The notes below the pieces were generated by a model. That model saw only the letters and a list, made by a program, of their open reading frames with translations, was not told where the DNA came from and ran no database searches. From Shuttleworthella satelles DSM 14600 (GTDB lineage Bacteria > Bacillota > Clostridia > Lachnospirales > Lachnospiraceae): a stretch of 64,000 nt of DNA. Location: the NCBI RefSeq assembly GCF_000160115.1, contig NZ_GG665867.1, positions 610,053 through 674,052 on the forward strand. The letters run 5' to 3'. A program made the translations under genes and the position numbers. Shown here one piece after another: positions 19,733 through 29,247 of the stretch; position 1 is the stretch's first letter; each line of letters starts with the position of its first letter.

Positions 19733-20029
19733 TTGTCGCAGGCGCTTTCTGGCTTAAGTCGCTTTATAGCAATTTTATTCGCAGACGGCTGCGAGGAGAT
19801 CGAGGGATTGACCGTGGTTGACCTGGCTCGCAGAGCCGGCATCGGGATCGATAGCATTTCCGTCAAAGAGGAGACTGAAATCAGGGGCTCCCATGGGATT
19901 ATCTTTCAGGCGGACACCTGCATGAGCCGAGCCATGGGAACCGCCTTTGCCTTTGGACTGGCCATCGTGGCCTATGTCAGGGGAGAAGAGGCCGCCCGAA
20001 GGCTGGGACAGGAGACTCTCTACGATTGA
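19733..20029 (+). pseudogene. DJ-1/PfpI family remnant with internal deletion
   Basis: The frame joins the N-terminus of a DJ-1/PfpI protein (IAILFADGCEEIEGLTVVDL, then ARRAGI...SISVKEETEIRGSHGI, about the first 50 family residues) directly to the family C-terminus (SRAMGTAFAFGLAIVAYVRG...). The central half, which holds the nucleophilic Cys and the His of the active site, is absent. Family members are about 180-190 residues; only about 90 are left. There is no proper start codon or RBS before the family N-terminus. Base composition returns to that of the core genome here, so this is an old resident gene damaged near the insertion block. Confidence 0.8.
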
Positions 20030-20228
20030 CAGGAAATCGCTCGCAGGCCGGATTGAAGCTCGGGCGAAGGCGCGTGAATGATAGCCTATGGATCCTTGAC
20101 AAGCGACAAGCTACGCAATTCACCCGACAAGCTACGACCTTGGGAACCGAGGGAATACAGACGACCCCTGGGTGACCACGACCCGGCACGACTACGACCC
20201 GGCACCCTGGAACTGAGGGGATATGAAC
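20030..20228 (+). other. upstream region of rpsL with short direct repeats
   Basis: Two short motifs are duplicated: CGACAAGCTACG (about 20104-20115 and 20125-20136) and ACGACCCGGCAC (about 20179-20190 and 20195-20208 region). A TTGACAAGCGACAAG stretch near 20097 might be an accessory -35. No gene is seen. Confidence 0.4.
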
Positions 20229-20257
20229 TTGACAAATGATAGCCGCATCACTAGAAT
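20229..20257 (+). promoter_or_regulatory. promoter for rpsL-rpsG-fusA
   Basis: TTGACA (20229-20234), a 17-bp spacer and TAGAAT (20252-20257). The short leader that follows has an inverted repeat CATGCC/GGCATG (20265-20270, 20281-20286) just before the AGGAGG of rpsL. Confidence 0.7.
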
Positions 20258-20312
20258 TATAAGGCATGCCTAGAAATGTGGGCATGAGCAAATAACATAG
20301 GAGGTAAAGTAA

Positions 20313-20726
20313 ATGCCAACATTTAACCAGTTAGTAAGAAAGGGAAGACAGACTGCTGCAAAGAAGTCTGGTGCCCCCGCTCTTCAGAGAAGTTTCAACT
20401 CTCTTAAGAAGCGTGCCGTCACCAACTCTTCTCCCCAGAAGCGCGGCGTGTGCACCGCTGTTAAGACTGCAACTCCCAAGAAGCCTAACTCAGCTCTTCG
20501 TAAGATTGCCAGAGTACGTCTCTCGAACGGAATCGAAGTAACAAGCTACATTCCCGGAGAGGGGCACAATCTTCAGGAGCATAGCGTAGTTCTGGTACGC
20601 GGTGGCCGTGTCAAGGATCTTCCCGGTACACGTTATCACGTAATCAGAGGTACTCTGGATACCGCAGGCGTAGCAAACCGCATGCAGGGTCGCTCCAAGT
20701 ATGGCGCTAAGAAGCCGAAGAAGTAA
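20313..20726 (+). CDS. rpsL: 30S ribosomal protein S12
   Basis: A 137-residue S12 of the decoding centre. The streptomycin-relevant loops [10 protein letters not shown] (residues 55-64 region) and GRVKDLPG (near 102) carry the wild-type lysines, and the Asp normally modified to methylthio-Asp is present. RBS AGGAGG (20300-20305). First gene of the str operon, here isolated from rpoC by the inserted block. Confidence 0.98.
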   Translation: MPTFNQLVRKGRQTAAKKSGAPALQRSFNSLKKRAVTNSSPQKRGVCTAVKTATPKKPNSALRKIARVRLSNGIEVTSYIPGEGHNLQEHSVVLVRGGRVKDLPGTRYHVIRGTLDTAGVANRMQGRSKYGAKKPKK

Positions 20727-20889
20727 TCGGTAAAATCAATTAAGTAACATTCACAACAATATGGTTAATGTTGAAATTTATTTGCTAAGCCGACCTTGCA
20801 AGAGGAAGGCGATAAATGAGACATGAACACATAATGTATATGTGAGTACCGATGAATTAATCCTATCAATGATTAAGGAGGGAAGTAAC

Positions 20890-21360
20890 GTGCCACGTAA
20901 GAGTCACAATATTAAGAGAGACGTGCTTGCAGATCCGATCTATAACAGCAAGATCGTAACCAAGCTCGTGAACAATATCATGTTAGACGGCAAGAAGGGC
21001 ATTGCCCAGAAGATCGTCTACGGCGCTTTCAGTCGCGTCGAGGAGAAGTCCGGCAAGCCCGCGCTCGAGGTCTTCGAGGAGGCGATGAACAACGTTATGC
21101 CTGTACTTGAGGTTAAGGCAAGACGTGTCGGCGGCGCCACCTATCAGGTGCCGATTGAGGTTCGTCCGGATCGCCGTCAGGCCCTGGGACTTCGCTGGCT
21201 CACCCTGTTCTCTCGCAACAGAAGTGAGAAGACCATGGAGGAGAGACTGGCCAATGAGATCATGGATGCAGCCAATAATACCGGAGCTGCAGTAAAACGT
21301 AAGGAAGAGATGCACAGAATGGCAGACGCCAACAAGGCGTTCGCGCATTATCGCTTCTGA
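20890..21360 (+). CDS. rpsG: 30S ribosomal protein S7
   Basis: A 156-residue S7, which nucleates assembly of the 30S head and contacts the E-site tRNA. It starts at GTG (20890) behind AAGGAGGGAAG (20875-20885), giving the standard [12 protein letters not shown]-terminus and standard length; an ATG upstream would add 16 unrelated residues. Core motifs include [14 protein letters not shown] and [15 protein letters not shown]. Confidence 0.98.
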   Translation: MPRKSHNIKRDVLADPIYNSKIVTKLVNNIMLDGKKGIAQKIVYGAFSRVEEKSGKPALEVFEEAMNNVMPVLEVKARRVGGATYQVPIEVRPDRRQALGLRWLTLFSRNRSEKTMEERLANEIMDAANNTGAAVKRKEEMHRMADANKAFAHYRF

Positions 21361-21631
21361 TTTCAGGACAATCGGATGCCTGCGGGGCATATGCTGCTGT
21401 TGATGGCGGCAAATGCCCGCAAGCAGGGCACTCAATTGTTTATGGCGGCAGAATGTCTGCGGGACAGGCATTTTGCTGCAGGATCTCTGATCGAAGAGTC
21501 CGCGTCAGGGAGGCAGAGACTGTTTTGGCGGCGGCCCGGGCAAATGCCCCTGACCGACACATTTCCCGTGCGAGTCACTGCAACTCATTATGAGAGGCGG
21601 ACAATTCGAATAAGTATGGAGGAAATATATC
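21361..21631 (+). other. rpsG-fusA spacer with palindromic 12-mers
   Basis: A 271-nt spacer. It contains GGCAAATGCCC (21408-21418 region) and GGGCAAATGCCC (21538-21549); a related GGGCATTTGCCC occurs immediately after fusA (23761-23772). No promoter of quality and no gene were seen. Confidence 0.4.
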
Positions 21632-23746
21632 TTGGCTACAAGAGAATACCCACTTGAGAGAACCAGGAATATCGGAATCATGGCTCATATCGATGCTGGT
21701 AAGACCACGCTGACGGAGCGTATTCTGTATTATACTGGTGTAAATTATAAGATCGGTGAGACCTACGAGGGAACTGCCACCATGGACTGGATGGAGCAGG
21801 AGCAGGAGAGAGGAATCACCATTACTTCGGCGGCGACCACCTGCCACTGGACCCTTCAGGAGAAGGCCCAGCTGAAGGAGGGCGCGCTTGAGCACCGGAT
21901 CAATATCATCGACACCCCGGGACACGTAGACTTTACCGTTGAGGTAGAGCGGTCTCTTCGCGTCCTGGACGGCGCCATCGGCGTCTTCGATGCCAAGGGC
22001 GGTGTTGAGCCCCAGTCCGAGAACGTATGGCGTCAGGCGGATACTTACGGGGTTCCCCGTATGGCCTTTGTCAACAAGATGGACATCATGGGCGCCGACT
22101 TCTTCAATACCGTTAAGGAAATCGGAACCAAGCTTGGCAAGAATGCCGTTTGTGTTCAGCTTCCCATCGGCAAGGAGGACTATTTCGAGGGAGTCATTGA
22201 CCTCTTTGAGATGAAGGAATACCTCTACAAGGACGCCGCGGGACAGGAGATAGAGATCGTCGATATCCGCGATGAGCTCAAGGAGCAGGCAGAGGAGTAT
22301 CACGCCAAGCTGGTTGAGCAGTGCTGCGACTTCGACGAGGATCTGATGATGATGTATCTGGAAGGGGAAGAGCCTTCCATCGATCAGCTCAAGGCAGCTC
22401 TCCGCAAGGCCACCATTCATTCTGAGGGCGTTCCGGTCTTTTGCGGTTCCGCCCATCAGAACAAGGGCATCCAGAAGCTCCTTGACGGTGTGATTGAGTT
22501 CATGCCCGCCCCGGTTGATGTCCCCGACATCAAGGGTACAGATATGAACGGGGAGGAAGTCGTTCGCCGTTCTTCCGACGATGAGCCCTTCTCGGCTCTG
22601 GCCTTCAAGATCATGACCGATCCCTATGTAGGTAAGCTGGCCTTTACCCGCGTGTATTCAGGTCACTGCAATTCCGGCTCCTACGTTTTGAATTCCACCA
22701 AGGACAAGAAGGAGCGCGTGGGCCGTATCCTTCTCATGCACGCCAACAAGCGTCAGGAGCTCGACGAGATGTTCTCCGGCGATATCTGCGCGATCGTAGG
22801 TCTGAAGAATACGACGACCGGCGATACCCTCTGTGATGACCAGCATCCTGTAATTCTGGAGTCCATGGAGTTCCCGGATCCGGTTATCCAGGTCGCTGTT
22901 GAGCCCAAGACCAAGGCTGGACAGCAGAAGATGGGAGAGGCCCTGGCCAAGCTCGTCGAGGAGGATCCCACGCTCCACGTTCACACGGACGAGGAGACCG
23001 GCCAGACTATTTTGGCAGGTATGGGCGAGCTGCATCTGGAGATCACGGTTGACCGTCTGCTCAGGGAGTTCTCTGTCGAGGCCAACATCGGCGCTCCCCA
23101 GGTCGCTTACAAGGAGACCTTCACCAAGTCTGTCGACCAGGAGTACAAGTACGCCAAGCAGTCCGGCGGCCGCGGTCAGTATGGTCACGTCAAGGTTCGC
23201 TTCGAGCCCATGGACGCCAATGGAGAGGAACTGTTCAAGTTCGAGAACGCTGTTGTCGGCGGATCCATTCCCAAGGAGTACATCGCTCCCGTCGGCGAGG
23301 GTATTGAAGAGGCTGCCCAGTCAGGGATTCTGGCAGGCTTCCCTGTTCTTGGCATCAAGGCCACCCTCTACGATGGATCTTACCACGAGGTCGATTCCTC
23401 GGAGATGGCCTTCCACATTGCCGGATCCATGTGCTTCAAGGAGGCTATGGCCAAGGCTGCTCCCGCGCTCTTAGAGCCGATCATGAAGGTTGAGGTCACC
23501 ATGCCTGAGGACTATCTGGGCGATGTCATCGGAGATCTGAACTCACGGCGCGGACGCATTGAGAAGATGGACGATGTGGGCAACGGTAAGATCGTCGTCG
23601 GCTATGTACCTCTGGCCGAGATGTTTGGCTATGCGACCAACCTGCGTTCCATCACCCAGGGCCGCGGGAACTACTCCATGTTCTTCAACAGATATGAGCA
23701 GGCTCCCAAGTCCGTCCAGGAGAAGGTAATCGCTGAGCGCAAGTAA
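21632..23746 (+). CDS. fusA: elongation factor G
   Basis: A 704-residue translational GTPase that drives tRNA-mRNA translocation. G1 is AHIDAGKTT (residues 18-26), the G2/G3 region has RGITI and DTPGHVD, and G4 is NKMD (near 146). Domains II-V follow, with the domain IV tip region [10 protein letters not shown] (near 510). The start is TTG at 21632 behind GGAGGA (21618-21623), matching the family N-terminus [20 protein letters not shown]. Full length. Confidence 0.98.
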   Translation: MATREYPLERTRNIGIMAHIDAGKTTLTERILYYTGVNYKIGETYEGTATMDWMEQEQERGITITSAATTCHWTLQEKAQLKEGALEHRINIIDTPGHVDFTVEVERSLRVLDGAIGVFDAKGGVEPQSENVWRQADTYGVPRMAFVNKMDIMGADFFNTVKEIGTKLGKNAVCVQLPIGKEDYFEGVIDLFEMKEYLYKDAAGQEIEIVDIRDELKEQAEEYHAKLVEQCCDFDEDLMMMYLEGEEPSIDQLKAALRKATIHSEGVPVFCGSAHQNKGIQKLLDGVIEFMPAPVDVPDIKGTDMNGEEVVRRSSDDEPFSALAFKIMTDPYVGKLAFTRVYSGHCNSGSYVLNSTKDKKERVGRILLMHANKRQELDEMFSGDICAIVGLKNTTTGDTLCDDQHPVILESMEFPDPVIQVAVEPKTKAGQQKMGEALAKLVEEDPTLHVHTDEETGQTILAGMGELHLEITVDRLLREFSVEANIGAPQVAYKETFTKSVDQEYKYAKQSGGRGQYGHVKVRFEPMDANGEELFKFENAVVGGSIPKEYIAPVGEGIEEAAQSGILAGFPVLGIKATLYDGSYHEVDSSEMAFHIAGSMCFKEAMAKAAPALLEPIMKVEVTMPEDYLGDVIGDLNSRRGRIEKMDDVGNGKIVVGYVPLAEMFGYATNLRSITQGRGNYSMFFNRYEQAPKSVQEKVIAERK

Positions 23747-23782
23747 TTCTTGCTTTGAGAGGGCATTTGCCCGGCAATATAG

Positions 23783-23811
23783 TTGAAATACTCAGCTGAA
23801 TTTCATATAAT
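23783..23811 (+). promoter_or_regulatory. promoter for tuf
   Basis: TTGAAA (23783-23788), a 17-bp spacer and TATAAT (23806-23811), with the tuf ATG 68 nt further on. tuf can therefore be transcribed separately from fusA. Confidence 0.75.
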
Positions 23812-23878
23812 GGACTTTAGCTGAGATTTTATAAGGTAACATACCCCGCGAGGGGGAGATTTAAGGAGGAATTTCACA

Positions 23879-25117
23879 ATGGCAAAAGAGCATTTTGACC
23901 GCACCAAGCCGCACGTAAACATCGGTACCATCGGTCATGTCGATCATGGTAAGACCACTCTTACGGCTGCTATCACTACCGTTCTTGCACAGCGCGTCGC
24001 TGGTAACAAGATGGAGGCTTTTGAGGACATCGACAAGGCTCCCGAGGAGAGAGAGCGTGGTATTACCATCTCTACCGCTCACGTTGAGTATCAGACCGAG
24101 AAGCGTCACTACGCTCACGTAGACTGCCCGGGACATGCCGACTATGTTAAGAATATGATCACCGGCGCTGCACAGATGGATGGTTCTATCCTGGTTGTAG
24201 CCGCTACCGACGGCGTTATGGCCCAGACCAAGGAGCACATCCTTCTTGCCCGTCAGGTAGGCGTTCCCTACATCATCGTATTCCTGAACAAGTGCGATAT
24301 GATCGATGACCCTGAGCTCCTTGAGCTGGTTGAGATGGAGGTTTCTGATCAGCTGTCTGAGTACGGCTTCGATGACTGCCCCATTATCAAGGGTTCTGCT
24401 TATCAGGCTCTGCAGGATGCTGAGGGCAAGGCAGTATTTGCTAACGGCGAGCCCCTTGATCCTTCCAACCCCGATAAGAACTGGGGCGATTGCATCATGG
24501 AGCTGATGGACACGGTTGACGAGTATATTCCTACTCCCCAGCGTGATACTGATAAGCCCTTCCTTATGCCTGTCGAGGATGTATTCACCATCACCGGCCG
24601 TGGTACCGTTGCTACCGGCCGTGTAGAGCGTGGTACTCTTCACCTCAACGAGGAGCTTGAGATCCTCGGCGTGAAGGACAGTGTCGGAAAGACCGTATGT
24701 ACCGGTATTGAGATGTTCCGTAAGCAGCTTGACGAGGCTATGGCCGGTGACAACATCGGTGCTCTGCTTCGCGGTGTGAACCGTGATCAGATCGTGCGCG
24801 GCCAGGTTCTTGCTAAGCCCGGCACGGTTACCTGCCACAGGAAGTTCAAGGCGCAGGTATACGTACTGACCAAGGACGAGGGCGGCCGTCATACTCCCTT
24901 CTTCTCAAACTATCGTCCTCAGTTCTATTTCAGAACGACTGACGTAACCGGCATCACCCAGCTTCCCGACGGCGTTGAGATGTGCATGCCCGGCGATAAC
25001 GTTGAGATGACCATCGAGCTGATCCATAACGTAGCTATGGAGCAGGGTCTTACCTTCGCGATCCGTGAGGGTGGCCGTACGGTTGGTTCAGGCCGTGTTA
25101 CCGAGATCATTGAGTAA
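23879..25117 (+). CDS. tuf: elongation factor Tu with an insertion in the GTPase domain
   Basis: EF-Tu delivers aminoacyl-tRNA to the ribosome. Its motifs are GHVDHGKT (19-26), DCPG (82-85), NKCD (137-140) and the G5 position GSAY (172-175, where GSAL is usual). The protein has 412 residues against about 395-400 for most EF-Tu. The excess is at about residues 180-200 ([20 protein letters not shown]), between G5 and the WGDCIMELM helix of domain I. Domains II and III look normal and the C-terminus [11 protein letters not shown] is intact. RBS AAGGAGGAA (23862-23870). Codon use is highly biased, as expected for a very abundant protein. A terminator follows at 25189. Confidence 0.97.
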   Translation: MAKEHFDRTKPHVNIGTIGHVDHGKTTLTAAITTVLAQRVAGNKMEAFEDIDKAPEERERGITISTAHVEYQTEKRHYAHVDCPGHADYVKNMITGAAQMDGSILVVAATDGVMAQTKEHILLARQVGVPYIIVFLNKCDMIDDPELLELVEMEVSDQLSEYGFDDCPIIKGSAYQALQDAEGKAVFANGEPLDPSNPDKNWGDCIMELMDTVDEYIPTPQRDTDKPFLMPVEDVFTITGRGTVATGRVERGTLHLNEELEILGVKDSVGKTVCTGIEMFRKQLDEAMAGDNIGALLRGVNRDQIVRGQVLAKPGTVTCHRKFKAQVYVLTKDEGGRHTPFFSNYRPQFYFRTTDVTGITQLPDGVEMCMPGDNVEMTIELIHNVAMEQGLTFAIREGGRTVGSGRVTEIIE

Positions 25118-25188
25118 TTGCCTTTGAGATCATCGAACGCGCATGACAGCGGTTCGATTCCCTTTGGCCAATAACATATGACGATCAG

Positions 25189-25229
25189 AAAGGAGCTGTC
25201 GCACTCATGTGTGGCAGCCCTTTCTTTTT
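25189..25229 (+). terminator. tuf terminator
   Basis: A 10-bp stem GCTGTCGCAC/GTGTGGCAGC (25195-25204, 25209-25218) with loop TCAT, flanked by AAAGG/CCTTT pairing and ended by TTTCTTTTT. Confidence 0.85.
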
Positions 25230-25264
25230 GTGGTTCTGTGTCAAATATATTGGGTCTCTATATC

Positions 25265-25308
25265 AATATTGGGGCGGGATTCTTGGGGAGCCCGCTCCAA
25301 TATTTTTT
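25265..25308 (+). terminator. second terminator hairpin upstream of the fru operon
   Basis: A 14-bp stem (25265-25278 with 25291-25304, AATATTGG.../...CCAATATT, one G-U pair) followed by TTTT. Together with the tuf terminator it isolates the fructose operon. Confidence 0.75.
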
Positions 25309-25352
25309 AAAGAGGACTGGTGAAAATAGACAAAAAGAGAGCTGACTGTTTA

Positions 25353-25404
25353 TGAATGTTTTTGAATGAAAATGATTGTATTGAATGCTTATCCAACCTA
25401 TAAT
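25353..25404 (+). promoter_or_regulatory. fru operon promoter with a phased operator array
   Basis: The -35 is TTGTAT (25376-25381) and the -10 is TATAAT (25399-25404), spacer 17 bp. Overlapping and upstream are four near-identical hexamers on the same face of the helix: TGAATG at 25353, TGAATG at 25363, TGATTG at 25373 and TGAATG at 25382 (spacing 10, 10 and 9 bp). DeoR-family regulators such as FruR bind direct repeats of this kind; the fruR gene is the first gene downstream. Confidence 0.7.
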
Positions 25405-25432
25405 AAACAAGAAGTTGTGAGGAGGAGAAAGT

Positions 25433-26182
25433 ATGTTGACCGCTGAGCGACACAAGTTCATATTGGAAGAACTCAGGGAGAAGGGGTCTGTTCTGAATAC
25501 AGAGCTGATGCGGGAGCTGGAAGCTTCCGAGTCCACAATCCGTCGCGATATCAGCCGCCTGGCGAAGGAGGGCCGCTGCCAGAGAGTGCATGGAGGAGCG
25601 ATTCTTCCGGAGAGCCTGCCCGGTGATCAGGATGATGCCGTCACGCTTCGCCAGCAGCGCCATCGGATGGAGAAGCTGGCGATTGCCAGGGAAGCTGCCG
25701 GACTGATTCGGGACGGAGAGCTGATCTATCTGGACGCGGGGACGACGACAGAGCTGATGATTGATTTCATCCATGGCAAGGACCTGACCTTTGTAACCAA
25801 TGCCATCAGTCACGCCAGGCGATTGGGACAGAGGGGCTACACCTGCTATATTCTGGGAGGTCAGTTCAAGTCCGTGACAGAGGCGATTGTCGGTGAAGAG
25901 GCAAGCTTGTCCGTGCGCAAGTATAACTTCTCCAGGGCGTTTTTGGGAGCGAATGGCGTCGATCTCCAGGCGGGCTTTACAACTCCGGAACTCAAGGAAG
26001 CTTATATCAAGAAGCAGGCAATGGCGGCCAGCCGACAGGTCTATATTCTGGCGGACGCCAGTAAGTTCGGCCGCGTAGCTCCGATTTCATTCGGAAGCTT
26101 CGCCGAGGCCCGCGTCCTGGTAGCAGGACAGCTTGATGACAGCTACCGCAGCTACGAGAACATTTGGGAGGTGAGCGAATGA
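25433..26182 (+). CDS. fruR: DeoR-family transcriptional repressor of the fructose operon
   Basis: A 249-residue DeoR-family regulator. The N-terminal winged helix (ERHKFILEELREKGSV, ELEASESTIRRDISRL, residues 5-42) carries the family signature, followed by GRCQRVHGGAI. The C-terminal sugar-phosphate sensing domain (about 75-235) has the DAGTTT motif (102-107) that binds the phosphosugar effector, probably fructose 1-phosphate given its neighbours. RBS GGAGGAG (25420-25426). It overlaps fruK by 4 nt (ATGA). It very likely represses its own operon through the repeats at 25353-25387. Confidence 0.9.
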   Translation: MLTAERHKFILEELREKGSVLNTELMRELEASESTIRRDISRLAKEGRCQRVHGGAILPESLPGDQDDAVTLRQQRHRMEKLAIAREAAGLIRDGELIYLDAGTTTELMIDFIHGKDLTFVTNAISHARRLGQRGYTCYILGGQFKSVTEAIVGEEASLSVRKYNFSRAFLGANGVDLQAGFTTPELKEAYIKKQAMAASRQVYILADASKFGRVAPISFGSFAEARVLVAGQLDDSYRSYENIWEVSE

Positions 26183-27087
26183 TCTATACCGTAACCTTTA
26201 ATCCGTCCATCGACTATATTGTCGACGTGGATCATTTTCAGACCGGCATGGTCAACCGCACGACAGGAGAGCATGTCCTGCCCGGCGGCAAGGGAATCAA
26301 TGTCTCCATTGTGCTCAAGAATATGGGCCATGAAAGCAGGGCGCTCGGTTTTATGGCGGGCTTTACCGGGAGAGAGATTGAGCGCCTGTTAGCTGCCAGC
26401 CAGGTTGAGAGCGACTTTATCGATGTGGCAGAGGGAATGTCCCGGATCAATGTCAAGCTGCGCAGCGACCAGGAATCTGAGATCAACGGGCAGGGACCTG
26501 CCATCAGGGCTTCCGACATTGCAAAGCTCTATGATAAGCTCGATCAGCTGGGGGAGGGGGATTTTCTGGTCCTGGCAGGATCAATCCCGGATGTCATGCC
26601 TGCCTCCAGCTATGAGGATATCATGGCGCGCCTGGAGGGAAGAGGCGTTCACATTGTGGTAGACGCCACCAGGGATCTTCTGGTCAACGTTTTGAAGTAC
26701 CATCCCTTTTTGATCAAACCAAACAACCACGAGCTGGGTGAGATCTTTGGCGTATCACTGTCGACCAAGGAGGAGGTCATCCCCTATGCGAAGAAGCTGC
26801 AGGAGATGGGGGCCAAGAATGTCATGATCTCCATGGCCGGCGATGGGGGCCTTCTGATTACGGAGGATGGACAGACATATGCCTCTATGCCTCCCAAGGG
26901 CAGGATTGTCAATTCCGTCGGAGCCGGAGACTCTATGGTGGCAGGTTTTTTGACCGGCTACATTGAGACAGCTGACTATGAAAACGCTTTTTACACGGGA
27001 CTTTGCACCGGATCCGCCTCCGCCTTTTCCGAAGAACTGGCAGAGAGAAACGAGGTCGAGACCCTGCTCAGGAGTCTGGGTCGATAA
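26179..27087 (+). CDS. fruK: 1-phosphofructokinase
   Basis: A 302-residue PfkB-family sugar kinase converting fructose 1-phosphate to fructose 1,6-bisphosphate, the step after PTS uptake of fructose. Motifs are TFNPSIDYIVDVD at the N-terminus, GGKGINVSIVLKNMG (near 36-50) and the second PfkB signature VGAGDSMVAGFLTGY (near 247), containing the catalytic Asp. The ATG at 26179 overlaps the fruR stop codon (ATGA), which fixes the start. Confidence 0.95.
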   Translation: MIYTVTFNPSIDYIVDVDHFQTGMVNRTTGEHVLPGGKGINVSIVLKNMGHESRALGFMAGFTGREIERLLAASQVESDFIDVAEGMSRINVKLRSDQESEINGQGPAIRASDIAKLYDKLDQLGEGDFLVLAGSIPDVMPASSYEDIMARLEGRGVHIVVDATRDLLVNVLKYHPFLIKPNNHELGEIFGVSLSTKEEVIPYAKKLQEMGAKNVMISMAGDGGLLITEDGQTYASMPPKGRIVNSVGAGDSMVAGFLTGYIETADYENAFYTGLCTGSASAFSEELAERNEVETLLRSLGR

Positions 27088-27147
27088 AAAGCAGGCAGGT
27101 ATCAGCAGTGACAAGGGCAGGAATGCCCGGTCAGGAAAGGACAGCAA

Positions 27148-29247
27148 ATGAGAGTTAGAGATTTACTTGCCCCTCAGAGCATTGAACTCAATGGGGCGCC
27201 CGCAAACAAGAAGGAGGCTATTGAGCAGATGGTCGCCCTCATGGAAAAGCGGGGCAATATCAGGGACATCGATACCTATCGGGCCGGGGTCTTCGCGAGA
27301 GAAGAAGAGGGGACGACCGGTGTCGGCGAGGGAATCGCCATTCCCCACTGCAAGTCTGATGCTGTCAGTGCGCCGGGACTGGCTGCCATGGTTGTTCCGG
27401 GAGGCGTCGATTACGAGGCCCTGGATGATGAGCCCGTCGACCTGATTTTCCTGATTGCCGCTCCCAATACCAAGGACAATGTGCATCTGGAGGTTCTCTC
27501 CAACCTGTCCATGCTGCTTATGGACGAGGACTTCACAAGAGCCCTCAAGGCGGCTAAGAGCCCCGAGGAGTTTTTGGATATCATCGAGAAGGCGGAGAAT
27601 GCCAAGGCCCAGAAGGAGGCCGCCAAAGAAGCCGCAAGGGAAGAACCTTCTGACGAGCAGGCCAATGGGGCAGGCTCCGATAAGGGCTATGTCATTGCGG
27701 TGACTGCCTGCCCGACCGGAATCGCCCACACCTATATGGCGGCTGAGGCCATAGAGAAGGCGGGAGAAAAGCTTGGGATTCCTGTCAAGGTGGAGACGCG
27801 CGGTTCCTCAGGACCCAAGAACATCCTGACCGCTGAGGACATTCAAAGAGCGGCCGGAGTTGTGGTCGCCTGCGACGCCAAGGTGCCCATGGACCGCTTC
27901 GATGGCAAGCATCTGATCGAGTGCAAGGTGGCCGACGGGATTCACAAGGCCGAGGAGCTGGTGACGAGGGCTTCCGTCTCAGACGCTCCGATCTATCACG
28001 CAAGCGGTGATGGAGGAGAAGAGGAGGATGACAAGGATAAAGAGACGGATTCCATCGGTCACCAGGCTTACACGCATCTGATGAGTGGGGTCTCCCACAT
28101 GCTTCCCTTTGTCATTGGCGGCGGTATTATGGTGGCGCTGGCCTTTTTGATTGATACCATCGCGGGCTATGGAGCCTCCGCCGGTTCTGCTTCTACAGGT
28201 TCCGCTTTTGGTACTATGCTTCCCCTGTCCGCCTTCTTTAAATACGCGGGCGGTCTGGCCATGGGCATGATGGTTCCCGTGCTGGCCGGTTACATTGCCT
28301 ATTCCATTGCGGATCGTCCCGGCTTGGCGGTCGGCTTTACCGGCGGTCTTTTAGCCACATCCGGAAATGCCCTCTTTGCCAGTTACAACTGGACGAATCT
28401 GGGAGCTTTTAACAGCTTCATCGCGAATTTTGCCTTCCAGGGAGCCGACGGCGGTTCCACAGTGTCCGGATTCCTGGGTGGTATTGCCGCCGGATTTGTG
28501 GCAGGATTTGTGGTTCTCTGGCTCAAGAAGCTGACCTCAAAGCTTCCCGCCAGCCTGGACGGGATCCGTCCCACCCTGATTTATCCTCTGGGCGGAATTT
28601 TTATCATCAGCCTTCTGATGTGCTTCATCTTCAATCCCCTGATCGGTCTGATTAATGCCGGTTTGTCCTCCATGCTGACCGCTCTGGCTGACGCCAATCT
28701 CCTGGTTGTTATGGGGCTGATCCTGGGCGGCATGATGGCCATCGATATGGGAGGTCCCATCAATAAGGCCGCCTATGTCTTCGGTACCGGCATGCTGTCA
28801 ACAGCAGCGGAACTGATGGACAAGGGGGCTTCCGCGACAGATCCCGCTGTCATCGCCTGCTATGTCGCTATGGCGGCTGTGATGGCCGGCGGTATGGTTC
28901 CCCCGATCGGGATCGCTCTGGCGACCATTTTCTTCCCCAGGAAATTCACCAAGACCCAGAGAGATACCAAGGTCTCCCTCTTCGTCATGGGAGCGTCCTT
29001 CATCACAGAGGCGGCCATTCCCTTTGCGGCGGCTGACCCCCTGCACACCATCCCCGCGACCCTGGTTGGCTCTGCCATCGCCGGAGGTCTGTCAGCTCTC
29101 TTCGGCTGCACCCTGATGGCTCCTCACGGCGGAATCTTCGTCTTTGCAACGGTCGGGAACCCTCTCTTCTATATTATCGCCTGGTTCGTTGGCTCGATTG
29201 TCACCTGCCTGCTCCTGGGATTGCTGAAGAAGAATGCGGAGGAATAA
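27148..29247 (+). CDS. fruA: fructose-specific PTS transporter, EIIABC fusion
   Basis: A 699-residue three-domain permease that imports fructose and phosphorylates it at C1. Domain IIA (about 1-150) has phospho-His67 in AIPHCKS. A Lys/Ala/Glu linker (about 150-175) leads to domain IIB with phospho-Cys188 in VTACPTGIAHTYMAAE. A second acidic linker (about 285-310) precedes the membrane domain IIC (about 310-695) with GGPINKAAYVFG and 8-10 helices. Domain order A-B-C is usual for FruA. It follows fruK by 60 nt and abuts ptsI. Confidence 0.95.
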   Translation: MRVRDLLAPQSIELNGAPANKKEAIEQMVALMEKRGNIRDIDTYRAGVFAREEEGTTGVGEGIAIPHCKSDAVSAPGLAAMVVPGGVDYEALDDEPVDLIFLIAAPNTKDNVHLEVLSNLSMLLMDEDFTRALKAAKSPEEFLDIIEKAENAKAQKEAAKEAAREEPSDEQANGAGSDKGYVIAVTACPTGIAHTYMAAEAIEKAGEKLGIPVKVETRGSSGPKNILTAEDIQRAAGVVVACDAKVPMDRFDGKHLIECKVADGIHKAEELVTRASVSDAPIYHASGDGGEEEDDKDKETDSIGHQAYTHLMSGVSHMLPFVIGGGIMVALAFLIDTIAGYGASAGSASTGSAFGTMLPLSAFFKYAGGLAMGMMVPVLAGYIAYSIADRPGLAVGFTGGLLATSGNALFASYNWTNLGAFNSFIANFAFQGADGGSTVSGFLGGIAAGFVAGFVVLWLKKLTSKLPASLDGIRPTLIYPLGGIFIISLLMCFIFNPLIGLINAGLSSMLTALADANLLVVMGLILGGMMAIDMGGPINKAAYVFGTGMLSTAAELMDKGASATDPAVIACYVAMAAVMAGGMVPPIGIALATIFFPRKFTKTQRDTKVSLFVMGASFITEAAIPFAAADPLHTIPATLVGSAIAGGLSALFGCTLMAPHGGIFVFATVGNPLFYIIAWFVGSIVTCLLLGLLKKNAEE

